The translations under genes were made by a program, and so were the position numbers. A stretch of 64,000 nucleotides of DNA, from NCBI GenBank assembly GCA_949128115.1, contig OX421964.1, positions 4,650,001 to 4,714,000 on the forward strand. The letters are read 5' to 3'. Shown piece after piece: positions 54,562 through 64,000 of this stretch (position 1 is its first letter; the number at the start of each line of letters is the position of its first letter). Source of the DNA: Anaspis maculata (taxonomy: Eukaryota > Arthropoda > Insecta > Coleoptera > Scraptiidae). The notes under the pieces are model-generated. The model was not told the origin of the DNA and did not search any database. It worked only from the letters and a program-made list of their open reading frames with translations.

Positions 54562-54978
54562 TTGACAAAAAAATTCTATTTCGATACAGGCCCCTGGTCG
54601 ATAGTTCCGGATTTTTGGAAACGACTGCAAAGCCGCGGCTCGCTGTATATTATACCTACCCCACGCAAAGCTAAGCCAATTCCATCGATCTTTTTCAATG
54701 TAATGTCTCATGCTTATGCAAAAAAAAAAATCACCCACAGATTCGATGGTCAAACTTTATTGAAAAAAAAAATCAATCTCTTGTTAAAACTCTGTGGAAT
54801 GACTACAGTTGATGGAAAAAAGACTGGTTACGCGGATAAACAGTATAGATTGTTCAAATTCAAACTTATTACCACGGTTTACATGGTGGATATTGTCACG
54901 CCACTCACGACCTTAAGGGCCTTGCGACAATTAGCATGTTTTATTTTCAATAATTATGCTCCCGTAATACCGTCATAA
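54562..54978 (+). CDS. Hypothetical frame in the right palindrome arm
   Basis: The frame is open from 54562, but the first ATG is at 54703 (91 codons to the stop). It contains two A-runs giving lysine clusters (KKKITHRF; LLKKKINLLL) and a hydrophobic C-terminus. An identical mirror lies at 47988-48404 on the minus strand. No domain is recognised; it could be a relic of a Polinton structural gene or chance. Confidence 0.3.
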   Translation: MTKKFYFDTGPWSIVPDFWKRLQSRGSLYIIPTPRKAKPIPSIFFNVMSHAYAKKKITHRFDGQTLLKKKINLLLKLCGMTTVDGKKTGYADKQYRLFKFKLITTVYMVDIVTPLTTLRALRQLACFIFNNYAPVIPS

Positions 54979-57092
54979 CCTTATAAATTATAAGAAAAAA
55001 GGCCTTCAACCAATTCCCTGTTGGCAAGAGCCGTTATTTTGGGTGCGACTTCTCAGGTAGTTGAAATGCATATACCTACAAACAATAAGCCTCACGGTCG
55101 TGGAGGCATATTCACTCGTTCATTTTCCGTACCCCCCAACAATACTATGTCTTATGAAACTTGTATTATAATATCCTGTTAGACATAACATACAATTTTT
55201 GATTTTTTTTTTTTGTAGTACTCACCTGGAATGTTCTCATCACAACTACAATAACTAGAATTATACTGTCAACCTGATCCAGTTACTGAATTCACACTAT
55301 CAACGATTCTCTCTAAGAGCCAACAGTGGGCCCTTCGCCTTCCCAGCACCCGAGAATAGAAGTGATGTCGTTTGCAAAGTGAAAATAATAAAACTGAGCT
55401 ATAAGAATTCCAAGCTACTCAATTTTGGCTCCATGAAGGAGTTAATTGTGTCCAATAATGATGACGATGATTCCAACAATTTGCCTCGCGACCGGCACAT
55501 CAGAACTGCCGACCATCAAGTTGTCGTGTTAAGTGTACTTCGACTTTGGGTGAATGATGTTTGTACTGAGAAATTGTATTAAAAATGTACCTCGATTTCA
55601 GGTCATTGATATTTGTGTGATCAACCCTATAAATTCGTTTATTATAATTTGTTTGTGCCTCAATTCAAATTTCAAATAATTTTATATGGTATAATCAACT
55701 AAGAAATTGTATTAAAAGTACCTACTCCTATTTTAAAGTATTCAATGTTTGTGTAATCAGCTATAAAAATCGCTCACGAACACCTGTTTTGGCCTTATTT
55801 GAATTTCGCGTAATTGCCTATGTAAGTAACTAAGAAATTGTATTGAATGTACCTACTTCGATTTTGAGTAATTCAAGTTTGTATTATTCAACACTGTAAA
55901 TTTGTTTATGATCACCTCTCCGTGCCCTATTTTGAATTTCATGTAATTGTATATTATGTAATCAACTAAAAAATAGTCAAATGTACTTCGATTTTATGTT
56001 CGTGTGCATATCTTCTATGTATAATCAACTATGTAAATTTGTTTATTATCACCTGTTTGTGCCTTATTTCAAATTTTATGTAATGGTATGCGGTAATCAG
56101 CTGGGAAATTGTATCAAATGTACTTCGATTTCAAGTGAATAATGTCTGTATACTTAGCTATGAAAAGTCATTCATGCTCACCTGTTTGTACCTTATTTTA
56201 AGTTTCACGTAATTGTCTATGTAAGCAACTAAGAACATGTATTAGATGTTTTTCGATTATAGGTAGTTGATGCCTGTATACTCAGCTATGAAAAATCGTT
56301 CACGATCACCTGTTTGTGCCTTATTTCAATTTGACGTAATTGTCTATGTAAGCAACTAAGAAATTTTATCGAACGTACTTCGATTTCAAGTAATTTTAGT
56401 AATCAATGTTTTTATGTATAATCAATACTGTAAATTTGTTTATGATCACCTGTTTGTGCTTTATTTTGAATTTAATATAATTGTCTATGTAAGCAGTTAT
56501 GTGAATTAAACTACGAATAAATCATGATGTTGAGGTCTTACCCTGAACTGTATGTAATTATTGTCCATGTAACTAGCACAGTATATTGGTCTGTCAATAA
56601 AATGGTTCTATTTGCTTGCGTTTATATACCAAAAATAACTATTGAAACCAAACCACTTGAGAGTTTGCAAGGGTTAAGATACAATGAGGAGTGCTTTAGT
56701 AGGTATAGGGAATTCAAACATCCCGCGCTTTCAAGCTAACAAATGTCTCCAGCCAAACACAATCTGTGACCTAGCCTGTCAAATCCAAATTCCACGTACT
56801 TTTCAAATTTCCCGCACGTTAAAATCCCCCACATGTCAAATGCCGGTAATACAGAATAAATGCTTGACGATCAGTCAAAAAAGTCACTAGATTCAGTGAT
56901 AATAACCAAAAGTCACCAGATAAACTGAAAACTTTTCAAATTTCCCGCGCCACCTGTCAAATGCCGGTAATGCAGATCCAATGCTTAACGACCTGTCAAA
57001 AAAGTCACTAGATTCAGTGTTGCCAACCAAAAGTCACCAGATAAAAGTCCCTAGAAACGTCTGCCTCAACTGCCGCCATACCTACTCTAGTT

Positions 57093-57729
57093 ATTTTGTC
57101 CTAATGATCATCTTCATCCATTCCATTCCTCTTCCACCTTCACTCAAGATTTCTTTTTCTTTCTCTGTCCTCCCTTTCACCTTCGCAAACGTTGCGTGCT
57201 GTACTTCCGCTACTGTCCCTACTGTAATCAATATTTTTTTGACCTCATATCAGCAAGGAAACACTTGAAGTGTTCACAAAATTGGTTTATCCGGAGACAA
57301 GTTGATTTCCATTCAATTTCGTTCTTCGTAAATCTCAAATTTTGAAAATGGGTCTGAGAGAGGGAAGTTCATCGCACTACAAAAAAGAAAAGTTGATGTT
57401 TCGAAATAATACAAGATATTCAGTGAAAATTTCTGAAATCGTCTCGAAAGAAGACATCAAGCTCAAAAATGTTTTGTAAAAACTTACGCAAAGAAATTCC
57501 CTTGAGAACGGATGTGTCAAAACCGTGAAAAAAATTATACGCTTCCGCATATGTCCCCGTAAACGTACTGAAGCAGTGAAATTGAGGAATTAGGAAAATT
57601 GAGCAACTGGTCATGTTATTGGCTGGTGCATATTAGCGGATACATTTGATCCGCTCGTGGAGTTTTGGTGGAGCCGGCTGCTATCCCTAATCATTGTACA
57701 TTGTACCATATCCTTTTTTGATTTTCCAG
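57093..57729. other. No supported gene
   Basis: Between the palindrome and the lone microexon. Short frames only; a T/C-rich stretch near 57110-57190. Confidence 0.5.
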
Positions 57730-57762
57730 GATCCACGCCCGGAGAAGACCTTCAAGACCGGA
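57730..57762 (+). CDS. Lone A-type phase-1 microexon homologous to gene 1
   Basis: The acceptor GATTTTCCAG precedes 33 nt in phase 1-1 encoding STPGEDLQDR after the split codon, then GTGAGTTCTATTTTTTTCAT. The following intron (TTTTCCTTAACAATAACACA, then a CTACAAGGTG block) closely matches the introns after A3 (18880) and A4 (22063) of gene 1. No partner B exon is seen before the window end. It is either part of a third paralogous gene continuing past 64 kb and disrupted by TEs, or an orphan exon copy. Confidence 0.65.
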
Positions 57763-58184
57763 GTGAGTTCTATTTTTTTCATAGCTACTCATTTTCCTTA
57801 ACAATAACACAACTACAAGGTGCCGCTGTGATAAAAAATGTACGGCGGTTATTCAATTTTGAAACTTTTTGATAGATATTTATGAAATTTTGTAACAAGA
57901 ATCTATTGCGGATAGGACTTCACTCTTGCCACTTATAAACCACTCGCAGGACTATCATTCTGTATCTCGTTCTCTTCATGTTACCGCAGATAGTTACAAA
58001 AGGCCGATGCATGTATAGATGGGATTCATTGCACATGACATGTACGTTGCAAGATACAAAATAGCCAAATAAGTCCTTTTGGAGAAACATCAGTAGAGTT
58101 CAGTTCGAGGTTCAGTTTGAGACTTTCACTTTCATATCTTTAGTCGACTTAAAGCTTGATGGTGTGGTTTTTGTGCTTGGATGC

Positions 58185-60951
58185 TAGTGTTTAGGGTTAC
58201 CAACCGTACTCTTTAAAGAGTACAGGTACTCTTTTTGGGGTGAAAGAGTAGCGTACTCTCACTTTTCACATTCTGAAGCCAAATGTACTCTTTTTCATTT
58301 TTTCGAACTAATTTTTCCTATTCTTCTTCTTCTATTCGTTTGGACCATATAATATTGAATGACCGATGACCCCACAAACTAGGTATGTTCTTGGACGCAT
58401 GCGTACTGCTGTAGATTCAAGACACAATCAAAGACCAATAATCTCAGCCCAGTGCTGTGACTACTGTGCAGTGCGATATTGGTGATATTGATATCTGTGT
58501 CAGTAGTCAGTACTGATGTCAGTAATGTACCTAACTACTAACCAAAGCTCCTTGTACCTACTGTCACGTTCGCACAAAATCACGCATGTGGCCAAAATCC
58601 AAGAATATGAGGAATTTCCATCAACTATATTTTTGTTTAAATTTCACTTTTCCGTTGTGTTTTACATTAGGACGACATCATATTATACAATATCCAGTAC
58701 ACGCGAAACGGTGGATTTTCATGTGTGATCATCGCATGATTTTGATTATCAATTGTCAAATTTGAAGGGTCTGCAAATCCTTCAAAAATTTGAATTTGAC
58801 GAGTGTCACCGAATTTTTTTGCGAAAATCTTTAAATGGGAATCCGCCTTAAGTCTTCATGGTATTCAAAACTGACTGATCACGCCCCTTTTTTCCAAAAA
58901 TTTTCACCTGCGGCGCTATTTAGCTCGCTTTGCTCAGACTGTACTCTTTTCGTGTGGTTTGAGGATGGTAACCCTACTAGTGTTGCCGTGTAGACAAGAC
59001 AAGACAAGAGTTGCCCTACTCTTGTCCTGTCTTGAAATATCAAGATAATTTCAAGACAAGACTCTAACTCTTGATGGAAATTTTACAAGAGTCTAGATAG
59101 ACTCTTGAAATTAAATTACTGAAAAACCCCTTCTTTCAAGAAAAATACGTGGAAGAAATATAGACATCTTTCAGCAAGAAAAACAGAGAAACTGTAAGGA
59201 GCAAGGAGCACCCTCCGAATAGGGACTGCGCTCCAATAAAATATTCTACTTGGGTATAATTAAGTTCAAATTTCAAAACAAAGACTTACTTTGTTTTGAC
59301 ACTGAAATTTATCATTGGTGTGAATGCTGGAAGAAGAGGTTGTCACCGCCACCCCCGACCTGTTGGTAAACGTATTTCTGCAATTGGGTCTTATATAAAA
59401 TGACAAGATACGATTTTATAGCCGTAGGTTGATGCCTGAATAAATATAGTCAACTACTCTCCATTTAAAAAGTACTGAAAAAATCTGGCACCGGGAAAGG
59501 ATATAAAAATTCAACTCACCGCAGTTCATGGGCTCGAATCGAATGAATAAGCAAATCAAAAACAATACCAGGTAGCCGTGAACGTCAAGAAACAGTCAAC
59601 GAAAGAGTCACAGTCAAGAAAAAGTTAAACAATCAACTTCAATATTATTTTGCTGTTTGGTGTTCGAAACATTGCTGCTGGACGAAGAAATGTGAATAAT
59701 TGGGTTTAAGCAGGACCCAGAGTTCCTAGATGTCATGGTGCAGACGTGGTCCAATATTTTTGTCGAAAATATACCGATTATTTGCAGACCTGTGTCAGGT
59801 TCCCGCTTGTGTCAACCTGACGCAGGCAGAAAGACTAACTTCACTAAAGTTGTAAAAAGAACACCAGCTTAATCGGCATTTTGCCTTGGTACATTGAGAG
59901 GATATCTGGCTGCAGCATTTTGTCTGAATCATTCTCTTTTTATTGGCAAGAAACACTTTGTCTCGCAGCTATTGACCAAAAGCCTCATAGAGCTACCCAA
60001 TTTTTTAAAAGTTGCGATCTGAGAAGGCGCAGCTATTTTTTGGGAAAGTAGAAATGAAGATGTTGGAGCAGCCCTTGAAAAAAAAATCACTTGGACGAAA
60101 CTTTCGCATGAGAACCGGAAAAAAAAACAGTAGAGACATACAGAGTCTGAAGGAGATGTCATGTGAATATATAATCACAAGACATTAACATAATTCGACA
60201 TGGCATCTGTCTGGCAACGCTATTCCGTTTCCTGATGCAAAATTGATAAATTTATAGAGAACTGCCACCACAAACCGAAAATCAAATTGTCTTCTGATAT
60301 ATAAAATTCACAATATACAGGAAAATGCTTCTATGTGTTGTTTTGTTTCTCCTAATTTTCAAAATATTCATGGACTGTAGACTGCCTTTCAGACACAGCC
60401 TGACAACAACGGTCAATGCATAATGACATGATTGCCTGCCTAGTGCGCAAGCGCAGAACAGAATTGCTTCTTTATTCCCCCAATTTAAACTTCCAAATTA
60501 CCAGATTTTTTTCTGAAAAAAGTAGGAACTTTTGAGACGAGATATTTTATATCGTCTGTAGTGATCTCGGTACTTTGATTTCAACAAATGAGAGAAACAT
60601 GGTAAAAGAACCCTCCGCAATCATTTTCATTTCAAGTAGATATGGCTTTGAATAGCATTTTGTCATGCCGTTTATCCTTATCAATGCTATTTTATGTTGT
60701 CAATAAACTATGTAAGAAATCTCCAAGCTAATCACACATTTAGTAGAAAATAAAAAGCATCAACGGAGAGAAGTATATATGATTTTTTTAATTTTTCCTT
60801 TTCAAGAGTCTAATCAAGACTCTTGATCTTGACAGCCCTACTCTTTTTTTGTCTAGAAATTCCAAGACAAGAGTTTCTAGAGGTCTTGTCTAAGTCTTGA
60901 CGCCTTTTCAAGACAAGAGTCTAGAAAGTCTAACTCTAGACGGCAACACTA
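58185..60951. mobile_element. hAT-like element with CAAGAC-rich interior, split by a second hAT-like element
   Basis: Ends TAGTGTTGCCGTGTAGA (broken by insertion after TAGTGTT) and TCTAGACGGCAACACTA. Flanking 8-mers ttggatgc (58177-58184) and ttagatgt (60952-60959) agree at 6 of 8. Subterminal regions are dense in CAAGACAAGAG and TCAAGACTCTTGA motifs. No transposase frame is found in about 2 kb. Confidence 0.65.
58192..58976. mobile_element. 785-bp non-autonomous hAT-like element
   Basis: Ends TAGGGTTACCAACC and GGATGGTAACCCTA, with a perfect 8-bp target duplication ctagtgtt at 58184-58191 and 58977-58984. The duplication falls on the terminus of the surrounding element, dating this insertion as the younger. 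Subterminal GTACTCTTT motifs recur at both ends. Confidence 0.8.
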
Positions 60952-61199
60952 TTAGATGTTATAGTGATCAAGAAACCAAATAACTTGCCAACACACCAAG
61001 GCTTGGACACCGGCCTTTACTTTGAGACATCTAAGGACGGCAAGGCAAAATTAGACGGTCACATTTCTCCTACGAGACATTTATAATAATGAAATATCTG
61101 GGACGGTTTCATACAGAAAAACGTCTTGTCAAAAGTGGGGTCCAAGTCTTCTGACCGGGTGCCACTCGAGGTGACCCGTCACATCGCAAGATATCTATC

Positions 61200-61417
61200 C
61201 AATTCAACATATTTACAACCTTTCAAAAGACTCTGCTTTCAAGGGGAGCTTCTTCAATTCGACTCTATCTTCTGCCACTTTTCTCCAGTTGTTCAGTTGC
61301 ATTGCTCCGACGATCTCCTTCATTCTTTTCAGCCACCTCCTTCTATGTCTTTCTTTATCCCTGATCCCTTCCACTTTTGCATCAGTCACCTTCTCAACCG
61401 AGTTCTTAACCATTTTT
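61200..61417 (-). pseudogene. Older LINE C-terminal fragment, minus strand
   Basis: The minus-strand frame carries RHRRRWLKRMKEIVGAM, then LNNWRKVAEDRVE, a pattern typical of the end of non-LTR retrotransposon polyproteins (RKRWLD..V..L...NWR..A.DR..W). It is interrupted at its upstream side by the younger LINE insertion at 61433. Confidence 0.6.
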
Positions 61418-61432
61418 ACTTGTCCGATTCTT

Positions 61433-62580
61433 GACCCTCGAGATTGTTAACAGGTACAGATACCTGGGTGTTGAGTTCTCCTCTTCAGTGGTTTTTCGGG
61501 GAATGGCAGGGGTCACCGTCTGTAAGGCAAAGGGAGCTATTGCATCAGTAATGGATCTTATGTTGCACTCGAAGATAAATTCGTGGGAGGCTAGAATGAA
61601 GCTTTATCAGTCGATTGTCCTGGGGTCTCTCTCGCATTGTGCTGTGGTTTTTGGTTTGCGGTACTGTGAGATCCTTGAGAGGGTTCAGGTGGGCTTTTTC
61701 AAAAGATTGTTGTCCCTGTCGAGAAGTACGCCGGACTACATTGTAAGACTTGAAACTGGAACTGTAAAACTTGCCTATCTTTTGTTTGGAAAATCTCTTA
61801 ACTGGTTGCGTAGACTGTTGTCTATGAATGATTCGCGTTTCCCGCGAGTTTGTTTCCAGAGACTCTTACAGTTGAGTAGTAATGGTGACATACGGTACAA
61901 CTGGGCCTTGCAGCTCAAGGAGTTTTTCACTCTCATTAATGCTGGTGACTACTGGGAGGGTTTGGATTTGGGTCGTCTCAATTCGGTTCAGAGTGAATTG
62001 TTGGTCAGATTCAGGCGTTATTTGTATGCGGGTGACCTCGAGCGGCTGCGTGACTCTTCCTACCCTCTTTTTTACTCTCACTTTACGGTTGGCGAGGAGC
62101 CCCCATTTTACTTGAAGCAACCTTTGAACTTGTGTTTCATACGACTTGTAGCTCAACTAAGAGTATGCAGCAGAAAACTATTGAAATTCACATACGGTGG
62201 CTCAGCCTACCTCATTTATTCCGATCAAGTCTGCTTGCTCTGTAACACTAGGTCTCTTGAGACATTGGAGCATATTATGTTTGGCTGCCCTCTCTACGGA
62301 CCGATTCGCCCTCGGTTCGTAAAAAATCTGAATGGTATCCTGCAGTTGAGAGAGGTTTTGAATGAAATCACCATACCCAAGATAAAGCTCCTATCAAATT
62401 TCTTGATTGGAGTTCTTAAATTAAGAGCTTTTGCGTTGGATGAATGATTATTTGTATTCATATTTTTCTACTTCTTGGTCTTTTTATACATTTACATGTT
62501 TTAATTTTCTATTGTTTCTTTTTTTTTCTCTTGTTATAAGGATGTAATTTCTTGATGAACAATAAATTATAATAATAATA
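61433..62580 (+). mobile_element. 5'-truncated non-LTR retrotransposon (LINE) insertion
   Basis: The 15-bp target duplication acttgtccgattctt lies at 61418-61432 and 62581-62595. The 3' end is an AATAAATTATAATAATAATA tail. The insertion keeps only the last third of the polyprotein and its 3' UTR, the normal outcome of incomplete target-primed reverse transcription. Confidence 0.9.
61434..62447 (+). pseudogene. LINE reverse transcriptase C-terminal part, about 338 codons, undamaged frame
   Basis: Open from the truncation point to TGA at 62445-62447. The start YRYLGVEFSSS is the conserved post-catalytic YLG motif of LINE reverse transcriptases. Thumb and C-terminal regions follow. Near residues 265-285 there is a CCHC-type knuckle (CLLCN...EHIMFGCPLY). 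The catalytic FADD box is missing. The frame has no stops, so the insertion is young; no promoter or start codon of its own is expected. Confidence 0.8.
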
Positions 62581-62671
62581 ACTTGTCCGATTCTTAGCAC
62601 ATGAACTGTTCATCTGAATATCTACTTTCTTACAACTCCTGCTACGTCATATCCGCCATACTCTGTTACTC

Positions 62672-63707
62672 ACTAGGAGGATATAAGAATAGGGAGGGAG
62701 TATAACCCAGCTTGTGGGCGGGGGGAAATGAAGCCGGGAGACGTAAGGGGTGAGGTAGCAACTACGCCCAAATATTGCATCTAGTTACAGGAGTCTTTCG
62801 ACTTTTGTGGATTAATTGATGTTATTGAAATAATTTGAAACTATTTGAGGTTAGTGAGATTTTTTTGATTGACATAAAATGAGTCCTGCCTGATATCTTT
62901 TATCTTTGTGCCTGGATCTTGTTTGAATGGTGCTTCATCTATAGGAGCTGAATAGATCAACTTTCCCAGGTGTGGGAAAGACAGAGGCTACGTGCGCTGG
63001 ATACAATATCATGTATGAAGAATACCTATCCCATCAATGCGAGCCGGAGCTGCCGAAGGGAAGATACCTACCTGTAGTATGGGGTCGCCTAATGTTTCAG
63101 TAGAATGTTAGGCGAGGATGAGAATGACCAGCAAATTCCAAAAAATAATGAGCAGAAAATGAGCAGTTCGATTCTTTCCTCCTAGATGATCACGTATTTG
63201 TGAGGTCAGCATTGTTAATACACCTAATGATGATCTACACTCTGTGATCTACACTGAACAGTGATAGGAGGTAGGTACTCTGGGAACCTCATCATCAGCC
63301 AATTTTAAGGCCTGTGTAGACTTCAAGGTTCATGGCAAAATTACAATGAAAAGTACCCACCTAGGTATCTATCTTGGTGGAATTTCTATCCTGCTACGGA
63401 CTATCACCTACCACGAAGTTAGTGACGAAAATGCTAATAAGTAGAAGCTAGTGAAACCTGTGATGAAATTCCTTTATGTAATCCAACGATCATATTTAGG
63501 AAGGATGTGGCTGGATCTGGTGCAGCACAAAGCGTCATAGACTGACACTGACAAGAGCGACAGATCGCAGAACTTGACGTGGCAATATTCAGTTTCAATG
63601 GTAAAGTGATAAAAATTTTGGGCGTACAAAGATGGCGGATATGACATTTCCATGGCTTCACTTTTTATGACGAACCCTCCCTCCCTATTCTTATATCCTC
63701 CTAGGTT
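62672..63707. mobile_element. Fold-back element with CTAGGAGGATATAAGAATAG ends
   Basis: CTAGGAGGATATAAGAATAG followed by GGAGGGAG near 62672-62700 is inverted at about 63679-63707. A looser outer pairing (CATATCCGCCA near 62648 with TGGCGGATATG near 63632) suggests older rearrangement. No gene is inside. Confidence 0.65.
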
Positions 63708-64000
63708 ACTCATGATTGTACCTCAATCAGAATGTTCCATTCTCTTCACGGGCCGCTTTTTCTCAATTTCTCCAGCCTTTCTTCTGATCTATTCTGCAGC
63801 TATTTCGCTCAACACTCATTTTCTCCCCTCTATCATCCCCCTACATTCTTTGTCGAACAGCTTTCGCCTGGTCTTTGTTCCGTTGTTCCCAGTGATTTTC
63901 ATCGTACCTCAAGCTTGCTCCACGTTTCGTTGTTCGCAGTTTGTTTTCTTGATTCGTTGTTCCGTTTTCGTTTTCCGCTTCTCCTGTGTACTATTCTCCT
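63708..64000. other. No supported gene
   Basis: T/C-rich tail of the window (TTCTC, CGTTGTTC repeats such as GTTCCGTTGTTC and TTCGTTGTTCGCAG). Nothing definite. Confidence 0.5.

Larger units (their letters stand above)
45880..57086. mobile_element. 11.2-kb palindromic Polinton-family element
   Basis: Starts AGTAGGTATGGCGG and ends CCGCCATACCTACT. It is flanked by ctagtt at 45874-45879 and 57087-57092. AG...CT ends and a 6-bp duplication are the Polinton signature. Arms 45880-51293 and 51673-57086 are inverted copies; positions x and 102966-x correspond. The region 53415-54245 is patchily homologous to 7126-7740 of the Polinton at 266-9862, and both elements carry a GGTTAAAGCATGACGAC motif. 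No polymerase, integrase or ATPase is recognisable. It appears to be a deletion derivative made almost wholly of one inverted arm, and should be mobile only in trans. Confidence 0.85.

Noticed and set aside
45880..57086. Palindrome as a pure assembly artefact
   Set aside because: Different flanks, a 6-bp target duplication and diverged outer arms argue for a real element. An artefact is not fully excluded without long reads.

Overview
The window is eukaryotic nuclear DNA, almost certainly from an insect. It is AT-rich, has GT-AG introns and AATAAA signals, and most of it is transposable elements (TEs): Maverick/Polinton, hAT-like, Tc1/mariner, Gypsy, LINE, tRNA-derived SINEs and many fold-back elements. 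Frequent GGTACCTA-type words, abundant Polintons and a microexon secreted-gene style of architecture suggest a sap-feeding hemipteran (aphid relatives). That placement is inference only.

Region 1 (1-9.9 kb) is a complete short Maverick/Polinton at 266-9862. It has a 6-bp target duplication (cgcttc), AG...CT ends and about 1.47-kb terminal inverted repeats (TIRs). It retains the C-terminus of a Polinton integrase, a 219-aa ORF, a 59-bp satellite array and an intact 455-aa DNA-binding protein with a pipsqueak-type HTH and a CENP-B-type HTH. It sits inside an older inverted-repeat element.

Region 2 (10.1-13.6 kb) is a hAT-like tandem pair, with a 2.2-kb palindrome nested in the second copy.

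Region 3 (14.5-38 kb) is the most interesting cellular content: a plus-strand gene made of at least 17 microexons of 18-87 nt plus a terminal exon. Every internal exon is a multiple of three and starts and ends in phase 1. The 5' half consists of four tandem copies of a two-exon unit. The 3' half consists of seven tandem copies of a Pro/Asn/Met-rich exon with its intron. Introns are swollen by TEs. The first (signal peptide) exon was not found.

Region 4 (40.2-45.3 kb) is a second plus-strand gene of six or seven small exons. It encodes a small secreted, cysteine-free, Tyr/Pro-rich protein with a clear signal peptide. Its last exon is uncertain because it lies antisense to a decayed Tc1-like transposase.

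Region 5 (45.88-57.09 kb) is an 11.2-kb near-perfect palindrome with AG...CT ends and a 6-bp target duplication (ctagtt). It reads as a second Polinton-family element reduced to two 5.4-kb inverted arms around a loop of about 380 bp.

Region 6 (57.1-64 kb) holds one lone phase-1 microexon homologous to those of the first gene, a hAT-like element nested in another, a 5'-truncated LINE inserted into an older LINE with a 15-bp target duplication, and a fold-back element. No cellular gene is visible after 57.8 kb.

The two microexon genes and the lone exon, all on the plus strand, look like a locus of secreted, fast-evolving proteins grown by exon duplication. Their function cannot be read from sequence.
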